Part shown: one piece after another, positions 17,634-23,420 of the stretch
Layout: each line of letters starts with the position of its first letter
Position numbering within the stretch: the first letter of the stretch is position 1
Notes under the pieces: model-generated
What the model was told of the DNA's origin: nothing
What the model saw: the letters and a program-made list of their open reading frames with translations, nothing else
The model's database searches: none
Origin: CAJQQK01 sp051010015
Lineage (GTDB): Bacteria > Pseudomonadota > Alphaproteobacteria > Rhizobiales > Hyphomicrobiaceae
Assembly: GCA_051010015.1 (NCBI GenBank)
Contig: JBPCVZ010000174.1
Span: 1-23,420, forward strand
Reading direction: 5' to 3'
DNA: 23,420 nucleotides
Program-made: the position numbers and the translations under genes

Positions 17634-17794
17634 GTCGCTCGCCTCCTCGCTGTCGGACGTGCGTCGAGCAACGCTCCGCACGCCATGTCCTTCATGCTCA
17701 ATGCTCAGCTATACGCTATGTCGACAGCCATGTTCCACAGCGGCGATACGCTGCCCAACATCCCTCTCAAGAGCCTGTGCGGTCATGAGGTGAC

Positions 17795-19342
17795 TTACTG
17801 CGTGCCCGGTAGCGGCAATGCGACAAACCGCAGTTTACCACCACCATCTTCGACGCGCAGCAAAACCGCACGCCGGCCCGATTTGCGTGAGGTTGCGATT
17901 GCGCGCGCAATGTCCCTGGCGTTACGTACCGGTTCCTGCGCCGCTTCAATAATCAGCTGACCAACTTTGATCCCCTTGTTGGCGGCCGGGCTGCGTGCCG
18001 AAACATCAGTGACGACGACGCCCTTGGCATCGGCACCGTACTGGAACTTTTTGCGCAACGCGTCGGTCAGGGGTTCGACCTTGAGGCCGAGTAGGCTCTT
18101 CTGATCCGTCTTAAGTTCTTTGTCCGTCGAGCGCTTTTTCTTGCCCTTGGCATCTTCGTCGAGGCGCCCGACGACAACTGCGAGCACCTCGCGCTTGCCC
18201 TCGCGAGCAACCTCGACCTCCACCGTCGAGCCATGGGCGGTCTGCGCGACGATCCGCGGCAGCGCACGCACCGAGCGCACGGCCTTGCCTGCAAACCGGA
18301 CAATCACGTCGCCAGGCTTTATGCCGGCCTTTGCCGCCGGACCACCGGGCGACACGCTGGCAACGAGCGCACCGCGACCCGGCTCGACGTTGAGCGAAGG
18401 CGCAATATCTTCGGAAACCGATTGAATATTGACGCCGAGCCACCCGCGCCGCGTCTCGCCGAAACGACGAAGTTGGTCGAGGACGACGATCGCGACGTCG
18501 GAAGGCACGGAAAAGCCGATTCCGATGGAACCGCCGGTCGGCGAGATAATCGCGGTGTTCACACCGATCACTTCCCCGTCCATGTTGAACAGCGGACCGC
18601 CGGAGTTGCCCTTGTTGATGGCTGCATCGGTTTGCAGATAGTCATCGTACGGTCCAGATTGGATATCGCGCTGCTTGGCGGAAATAATCCCGACGGAAAC
18701 GGACCCGCCGAGACCGAACGGGTTGCCGACTGCCATCACCCAGTCGCCGACGCGCAGGCTCTCGGAAGAGCCGAATTTCACGTCTTTGAGCGGCTTGGGC
18801 GGATTGACCTTGAGCAAGGCCAGGTCGGTCTTGGTGTCCTTGCCCAGCACCTTTTCGACTTTGAGCTTTGAGCCGTCACGAAAAACAATCGTGATCTCAT
18901 CGGCGCCGTCAATGACATGATTGTTGGTAACGATCAGGCCTTCCTTGCCGTCGATCACGAAACCGGAACCAAGCGAGGAGACCTTGCGCGGCTTGCCGCG
19001 CTTGCCCTTGCGCTTTTTGAAGAAATCCTCGAACAGTTCTTCGAAGGGCGAGCCATCCGGCACGCGAGGTAATGGCTTGCCGCCGGGGCCCTTGACGCTC
19101 TGGCTCGTCGAGATGTTGACCACCGCATCGACCAATTTCTCAGCAATTGGCGCAACCGACACAGGCCCGCGCGCTTCGGCTCGGGGCGCCAGCAACAGCG
19201 CCGCGGCAGCCAATGCCAGCCACAGTGAAACCAGCCAGAACCGCTGCCATGTGCGGGCAGCGTCAGGTTTCCTTGACTCAGCTCGAGCGCCGGATCGCGT
19301 CTCCGGATTGGCTTGAGCGAGAGCAGTCACGTGGGTCGACAT
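17795..19342 (-). CDS. degP: Do-family (DegP/HtrA) periplasmic serine protease
   Basis: A 515-residue protease. After a 30-residue basic leader, a hydrophobic segment at about 35-53 acts as signal or anchor. The trypsin-like domain carries the triad His142 (VTNNHVIDGADE), Asp173 (DTKTDLALLKV) and Ser247 (NKGNSGGPLF). Two PDZ domains follow, about 290-380 and 420-512, joined by a lysine-rich linker (DEDAKGKKKRSTDK). A basic stretch FFKKRKGKRGKPRK at about 107-120 forms the loop before the first catalytic strand. It degrades or refolds damaged envelope proteins. It lies downstream of the hflKC-DUF2065 genes, a common alphaproteobacterial order, with a 197-base gap, so it may have its own promoter; I could not identify one with confidence. 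Confidence 0.95.
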   Translation of the reverse strand: MSTHVTALAQANPETRSGARAESRKPDAARTWQRFWLVSLWLALAAAALLLAPRAEARGPVSVAPIAEKLVDAVVNISTSQSVKGPGGKPLPRVPDGSPFEELFEDFFKKRKGKRGKPRKVSSLGSGFVIDGKEGLIVTNNHVIDGADEITIVFRDGSKLKVEKVLGKDTKTDLALLKVNPPKPLKDVKFGSSESLRVGDWVMAVGNPFGLGGSVSVGIISAKQRDIQSGPYDDYLQTDAAINKGNSGGPLFNMDGEVIGVNTAIISPTGGSIGIGFSVPSDVAIVVLDQLRRFGETRRGWLGVNIQSVSEDIAPSLNVEPGRGALVASVSPGGPAAKAGIKPGDVIVRFAGKAVRSVRALPRIVAQTAHGSTVEVEVAREGKREVLAVVVGRLDEDAKGKKKRSTDKELKTDQKSLLGLKVEPLTDALRKKFQYGADAKGVVVTDVSARSPAANKGIKVGQLIIEAAQEPVRNARDIARAIATSRKSGRRAVLLRVEDGGGKLRFVALPLPGTQ

Positions 19343-19539
19343 ACGGTGTCATTCTCCTCGAAGGCCGAATGGATTGGCCCGGCAGGGTTGGCGCGTACGC
19401 CGACTATCATGCAAGACAAAGCCGAAAACCGCTACGATTTTCATGTCACGAAATCGAGAATAGCGCACTGTTCATGGCCTATTTGAGGAGATTAACGGCC
19501 GCACGTGGGCCGCAAATCGACATGCCCGCCTCAAGCCAC

Positions 19540-19725
19540 TCAGCCACGTATCAGCCAGACGATGGCGACACCGAAGGCAATCGCAATCGCGCCGGCTGTG
19601 CGAAGCGATTGCTGCGGTGTCTGGGCGGCTGCAATCAACAGCTTGGTGGCGAGGTCGGGAAACGCCGCCCAAAGCACTCCTTCAAACACCAGCACCAAGC
19701 CGAAGCCGACGATCAAGTCGTTCAT
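19540..19725 (-). CDS. DUF2065 family small membrane protein
   Basis: A 61-residue protein almost entirely made of two transmembrane helices, about 4-22 and 42-59, with the family pattern LVFEGVLWAAFP and the ending GVAIVWLIRG. Its ATG overlaps the hflC stop by four bases (ATGA), so it is translated with HflC. The position after hflKC is conserved across proteobacteria, which suggests a link to the HflKC/FtsH membrane complex, but the function is not established. Confidence 0.88.
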   Translation of the reverse strand: MNDLIVGFGLVLVFEGVLWAAFPDLATKLLIAAAQTPQQSLRTAGAIAIAFGVAIVWLIRG

Positions 19726-20627
19726 TGCGTCGCCGACGACCTTTTCCGATTGCCCGTTGCGCCGCGCCCGCTTGGATTGTCAAAATAGCGGAAGAATTCA
19801 GAGTCGGGCGACAGCAACAGGCGGGTGTCGCCCGAACTCAGCCCCTTCTCGTAAGCCTGCATCGACCGATAGAATGCGAAGAAGTCCTTGTCCTTGCCAT
19901 AGGCTTCGGCGAAGATCCGGTTACGCTCGGCATCGCCCTCACCACGCAGTTGTTCCGATTTCTTATTGGCCTCGGCGATGATCACCGTCGCCTTACGATC
20001 CGCCTCAGCGCGGATTCGATTGGCCGCCGCGTTCCCTTCGGCGCGAAACTCCGCCGCTTCCTGCTGACGCTCCGTCTGCATACGGCTGTAAATTGCCGCC
20101 GAGTTCTCTTCGGGAAGATCGGTACGCTTGACGCGCACATCGATCACCTCGACGCCAATGTTGGCGGCGCGGCTGTTGACCTGCTTTGTGATCGCGCGCA
20201 TGAGTTCCTCACGCTTGTCGCGCACGATATCCTGGAAGCTGGCGGACGCAAGCTCATCGCGAATTGCGCCATCAACAAACGTGCCAAGACGGTTGCGTGC
20301 CGTCTGCTCGGTACGCACAGCCTGATAGAACTTCAACGCATCAATGATCTTGAAGCGCGCGAATGCGTCGACCACTAGACGCTTCTTGTCCACCGCGATG
20401 ACCTCTTGCGGGCTGGTGTCGAGGTCGAGGATGCGCTTGTCGAACTTGTCAACGGTCTCGACAACCGGGACCTTGAAGTACAGGCCCGGCTTGTTGATGT
20501 TGTTTTTGATCTCACCAAATCGCAGCACGATCGCCTGTTCCGTCTCACGAACGATGAATGCTGCGAAATACGCTCCGACGCCAGCCAGAATGAGCAGCGT
20601 CAAAATAAATGCCATAAATGCGCGCAT
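19722..20627 (-). CDS. hflC: HflC, FtsH-modulating SPFH protein
   Basis: A 301-residue protein with an N-terminal membrane anchor at about 5-25, an SPFH/band-7 domain beginning ETEQAIVLRFGEI, and a long charged alanine/glutamate-rich helix at about 185-245 (for example AEADRKATVIIAEANKKSEQL) that packs against HflK. It is followed by a polar, basic tail. HflC and HflK form a cage around the FtsH protease in the inner membrane and limit its access to substrates. The start is 2 bases after the hflK stop; GGAGGG lies 8 bases before the ATG. It overlaps the DUF2065 gene by four bases. Confidence 0.96.
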   Translation of the reverse strand: MRAFMAFILTLLILAGVGAYFAAFIVRETEQAIVLRFGEIKNNINKPGLYFKVPVVETVDKFDKRILDLDTSPQEVIAVDKKRLVVDAFARFKIIDALKFYQAVRTEQTARNRLGTFVDGAIRDELASASFQDIVRDKREELMRAITKQVNSRAANIGVEVIDVRVKRTDLPEENSAAIYSRMQTERQQEAAEFRAEGNAAANRIRAEADRKATVIIAEANKKSEQLRGEGDAERNRIFAEAYGKDKDFFAFYRSMQAYEKGLSSGDTRLLLSPDSEFFRYFDNPSGRGATGNRKRSSATQ

Positions 20628-20629
20628 AG

Positions 20630-21778
20630 TTATTGCCCTCCCTTTCTGGCTGGTTGTTTGGTGAGTTCGTTGAGATTGAGGTACGGAACGACGCCAGTGC
20701 CAGGCTTGCTATCGAGAATAATCTTGTCGGTTCCCTGATAGACACGTTCCATTGTTTCCAGGAACATGCGCTTGCGCGTTACTTCCGGCGCCTTCTTGTA
20801 CTCGCCGTAAACTTTTTCAAAGCGTGAAGCCTGACCGACCGCTTCGGCAACTGTCTGTTGGCGATAGCCTTGCGCGGCTTGAAGGATGCGCTCGGCATCA
20901 CCGCGCGCTTCCGGGACGATCTTGTTGGCGTAAGCGTTCGCCTCGTTCTGCAGGCGTTCCTGGTCAGCGCGGGCGGCCTGGACATCGCGGAACGCCCCGA
21001 TCACCTTGCCGGGCGGGTCAACCTTCTGGAGCTGAACCTGCACGATCTCGATTCCGGCCCCGTACTCATCAAGCGTCTTCTGGATCAGCTTGAAGACCTT
21101 GCGTTTGACCTCTTCACGCGCCTCGGTAAGGACACGTTCGATGTCGTTTTCACCGACAATCTCCCGCATTGCTGATTCCGCGACTTCTTTCACGGTCGTC
21201 TCGGGGTTCTGAATGTTGAAGAGGAAGCTCTTGGCGTCCTTGATCTTCCACTGCACCTCGAAATCGACATCGACGATGTTTTCGTCGCCGGTCAGCATGA
21301 GGCTTTCCTCGGGTACGTCACGGATCGCTTGAGCACGGCTCGAATTGCGGCCGACAGCAGAGCGCATACCGATCTGAATGCGGTTGTTGCGCGTGACGTC
21401 CGGTAGCAGCACCTCGTTGATCGGGTAGGGCCAGCGGAAATGAAGACCGGGACGGGTCTGTTTCACGTACTCACCAAATCGCAGCACAATTCCGAGCTGG
21501 TTCGGGTTCACCTTGTAGGTAAAAGCGTAAAAGCCGATTACGCCGATGCCGATCGCGAACGCAATCACCCACAGCCAAGACGGCACACCTGTGCCGCCGG
21601 GAATGGCGTTTTTCAGGTGGTCCTGGCCGCGCTTGAAGATTTCCTCGAGATCAGGTTGGTTCTGGCCGCCGCCGCCGCCACGCGGCCCTTGCGGCCCCTG
21701 CCCCCACGGCCCGCCGCCATTGCCGCCGCCGCTCTTCCAGCCGCCGCCGCCGCCGCCGTTATTGTTCTGCCAAGGCAT
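20630..21778 (-). CDS. hflK: HflK, FtsH-modulating SPFH protein
   Basis: A 382-residue protein. The first 40 residues are a glycine/asparagine/proline-rich cytoplasmic tail encoded by near-repetitive GGN codons (about 21664-21778, low complexity on the DNA). A membrane helix follows at about 66-86 (SWLWVIAFAIGIGVIGFYAF), then the SPFH domain from VNPNQLGIVLRFGEYV to about residue 255, and a coiled helix to about 330. Length and architecture are as expected. It is first in the hflK-hflC-DUF2065 operon; a sigma-70-like promoter lies at 21929-21957. Confidence 0.96.
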   Translation of the reverse strand: MPWQNNNGGGGGGWKSGGGNGGGPWGQGPQGPRGGGGGQNQPDLEEIFKRGQDHLKNAIPGGTGVPSWLWVIAFAIGIGVIGFYAFTYKVNPNQLGIVLRFGEYVKQTRPGLHFRWPYPINEVLLPDVTRNNRIQIGMRSAVGRNSSRAQAIRDVPEESLMLTGDENIVDVDFEVQWKIKDAKSFLFNIQNPETTVKEVAESAMREIVGENDIERVLTEAREEVKRKVFKLIQKTLDEYGAGIEIVQVQLQKVDPPGKVIGAFRDVQAARADQERLQNEANAYANKIVPEARGDAERILQAAQGYRQQTVAEAVGQASRFEKVYGEYKKAPEVTRKRMFLETMERVYQGTDKIILDSKPGTGVVPYLNLNELTKQPARKGGQ

Positions 21779-21928
21779 GCATCCTGCCCTTTAAGTTGTT
21801 CGTTGAATTTCAGCTAAGTTTTCGTTCGCAGTCGCCGCACCGAATTGACCGGAATGGTAGGCCAAGCTCACCATGCAAATCTCAAACCGGATTGGTTAAG
21901 CATCCGACTGCGCCGCTCGCCTTGGCCG

Positions 21929-21957
21929 CTTATACGGTACGGGTGCAACCGGCGCAA
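21929..21957 (-). promoter_or_regulatory. Sigma-70-like promoter for hflK
   Basis: Read on the minus strand, TTGCGC (21957-21952) and TATAAG (21934-21929) are separated by 17 bases. Each hexamer matches the consensus at four of six positions or better. It sits in the 249-base gap between folA and hflK and would give a leader of about 140 bases. No other feature stands out in that gap. Confidence 0.4.
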
Positions 21958-22027
21958 ACCTGCATTCCAGCAATTGGTAACGCAGAACCGCGAGTTCAAG
22001 GGAAATCGGTCGATCAGCGGCGTGTCT

Positions 22028-22576
22028 TCAGCAGCCACTCGCGGGCCTGCGCTGGTACGTGACCAGTTCGGCAGCATGCCCATCGCGTGGGTCGGGCGGG
22101 ATTTCCTCCCGCGCTGCTTCCGTCCATTCGACCGGATCGAGCGCGGGAAACCAGGTGTCGCCCACCGGATCCGCCGCGACTTCGGTCATGTAGACGATAT
22201 CGGCGTGTGCCAGGGCGGCCCGGTAAACTTCGCCGCCGCCGATGACCATAATGATGTCGTCACGGCAAGGCGCGGCCTCGGCGAGCGCAAGGGCTTCGTT
22301 CAGCGCGCGCGCGACGATGACGTCTGCGGCGACAAAGTCAGGATCGCGGGTCACGACGATGTTCGTGCGACCATCGAGCGCCCGCCCGATGGATTGGAAT
22401 GTTTTCCGGCCCATGATCACCGGACGCCCCATCGTCAGTCGCCGGAATGTCTTGAGATCGCTCGGAATTTTCCAGGGCATCCGGCCATCGCGACCAATCA
22501 CGCGGTTGCGAGCCGCCGCAACGACCAGCGCGATCCTGCGTCGCGTAGACGTTTGGCGTTCTTCCGAGGGTGTCAT
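22028..22576 (-). CDS. folA: Dihydrofolate reductase
   Basis: A 182-residue enzyme reducing dihydrofolate with NADPH, regenerating the cofactor consumed by thymidylate synthase. Seen: IALVVAAARNRVIGRDGRMPW with substrate-loop Trp35, the catalytic acid Asp40 (IPSDLKTF), the NADPH-binding GRPVIMGRKTFQSIG at 50-64, and the IGGGEVYRAAL motif. An extra basic N-terminal stretch of about 13 residues precedes the first strand. Its ATG overlaps the thyA stop by four bases (ATGA), so the two are translationally coupled. Confidence 0.97.
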   Translation of the reverse strand: MTPSEERQTSTRRRIALVVAAARNRVIGRDGRMPWKIPSDLKTFRRLTMGRPVIMGRKTFQSIGRALDGRTNIVVTRDPDFVAADVIVARALNEALALAEAAPCRDDIIMVIGGGEVYRAALAHADIVYMTEVAADPVGDTWFPALDPVEWTEAAREEIPPDPRDGHAAELVTYQRRPASGC

Positions 22577-23367
22577 ACGGCGACCGGTGCTTTGATATGT
22601 GCAGCCGGAGCATAATCGGTCAGCTCAAAGTCCTCGTAGCGAAATTCGAAGATGGACCGCACATCGCCCCGGATGGTCATCTGCGGCAACGGCGCCGGCG
22701 ACCGGGTGAGCTGGAGATCGGCCTGTTCGAGGTGATTGAGGTAGAGGTGGGCATCGCCAAACGTGTGAATGAACTCCCCAGGTTGGAGCCGGGTAACGTG
22801 TGCGATCATCTCGGTCAGCAAGGCATAGCTCGCGATGTTGAACGGCACCCCGAGAAAGATATCGGCGGAACGCTGGTAAAGCTGGCACGACAGGCGACCA
22901 TCGGCGACGTAGAACTGGAACAGGCAGTGACAAGGCGCCAACGCCATCTCCGGAATATCGGCGGGATTCCATGCCGAAACGATCATGCGGCGGCTGTCCG
23001 GGTTGGTTTTTATGGTCTCGATCAGTTCTGAAATCTGGTCGATTGCAGCCCCGTCGATCGCCGGCCAGGCGCGCCACTGGCGACCGTAAACCGGGCCAAG
23101 GTCACCCTTCTCATCGGCCCACTCATCCCAAATGGAGACACCGTTGTCCTTCAAGTAGGCGATGTTGGTGTCGCCGTTCAGGAACCACAGCAGCTCGTGC
23201 ACGATCGATTTCATGTGCAGCTTCTTGGTCGTAACCAGTGGAAAGCCGTCAGCGAGATCAAATCGCATCTGGTAACCGAAGACGCTGAGCGTGCCCGTGC
23301 CGGTGCGATCGGCCTTTTTCACGCCATTGTCGCGCACATGGCGCATCAGGTCGAGATACTGCTGCAT
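22573..23367 (-). CDS. thyA: Thymidylate synthase
   Basis: A 264-residue enzyme, the same length as the E. coli protein, methylating dUMP to dTMP with methylene-tetrahydrofolate. The nucleophile is Cys146 in ALAPCHCLFQFYV. Other signatures are Arg21 in ADRTGTGT, the WDEWADEKGDLGPVYGRQWR block at 80-99, the dUMP-binding arginines in SRRMIVSAWNP, and QRSADIFLGVPFNIASYA. GAGGAG lies 8 bases before the ATG. It precedes folA with a four-base overlap, a common pairing that couples synthesis and recycling of folate. Confidence 0.98.
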   Translation of the reverse strand: MQQYLDLMRHVRDNGVKKADRTGTGTLSVFGYQMRFDLADGFPLVTTKKLHMKSIVHELLWFLNGDTNIAYLKDNGVSIWDEWADEKGDLGPVYGRQWRAWPAIDGAAIDQISELIETIKTNPDSRRMIVSAWNPADIPEMALAPCHCLFQFYVADGRLSCQLYQRSADIFLGVPFNIASYALLTEMIAHVTRLQPGEFIHTFGDAHLYLNHLEQADLQLTRSPAPLPQMTIRGDVRSIFEFRYEDFELTDYAPAAHIKAPVAV

Positions 23368-23420
23368 GGTCTTGGCTCCTCATCGCACCACGCGCCTCAC
23401 CAAAGCGCCGGCACCCATGT

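Noticed and set aside
23380..23420. Open frame entering from the right edge and ending in TGA at 23380, possibly the C-terminus of a gene upstream of thyA
   Set aside because: Only 13 codons are visible, so coding cannot be judged; the stop does overlap the thyA ribosome site, as in an operon.

Overview
The window is ordinary high-GC chromosomal DNA from an alphaproteobacterium. The evidence is the hflK-hflC-DUF2065-degP block next to thyA-folA, the gltB-gltD pair with alphaproteobacterial-type sequences, and dense operons with ATGA or TGATG stop/start overlaps. A genus cannot be named from the sequence alone. I see no phage, plasmid, CRISPR, rRNA or tRNA genes.

Layout. (1) 1-471, minus: the N-terminal part of a glutathione S-transferase. 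(2) 706-1820, plus: a tandem-domain universal stress protein translationally coupled to a small two-helix membrane protein, preceded by an FNR/FixK-type box at 594-607. (3) 1820-2087: a 268-bp non-coding mobile element with 22-bp perfect terminal inverted repeats and a TA duplication, inserted between two convergent genes. (4) 6615 down to 2087, minus: a probable operon of benzoate-CoA-ligase-like enzyme, alpha/beta hydrolase, DUF309 protein, cupin, isochorismatase-family hydrolase and P-loop kinase-like protein. It looks like an aromatic-acid activation cluster with poorly understood accessory genes. (5) 6616-7308: a long divergent intergenic region with a candidate sigma-54 promoter for gltB. 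(6) 7309-13523, plus: gltB and gltD, the two subunits of NADPH-dependent glutamate synthase, followed by an intrinsic terminator at 13734-13759. (7) 13866-16897, plus: a sensor-less soluble histidine kinase overlapping by one base a HerA-like (DUF87) ATPase with a long Pro/Ala-rich tail. (8) 17633 down to 16923, minus: phosphatidylserine decarboxylase. (9) 23367 down to 17795, minus: thyA-folA, then hflK-hflC-DUF2065 and degP.

How the genes work together. GltB and GltD form one enzyme of ammonia assimilation. HflK and HflC form the membrane complex that modulates FtsH, and DegP is a periplasmic protease/chaperone, so that block is envelope protein quality control. ThyA and FolA form the thymidylate/folate cycle.

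The parts most worth a second look are the mobile element sitting exactly in the overlap of two convergent stop codons, the coupled histidine kinase/HerA-like ATPase pair (including a hairpin over the kinase start and a repeated motif in the ATPase tail), and the predicted FNR-type and sigma-54 control sites.
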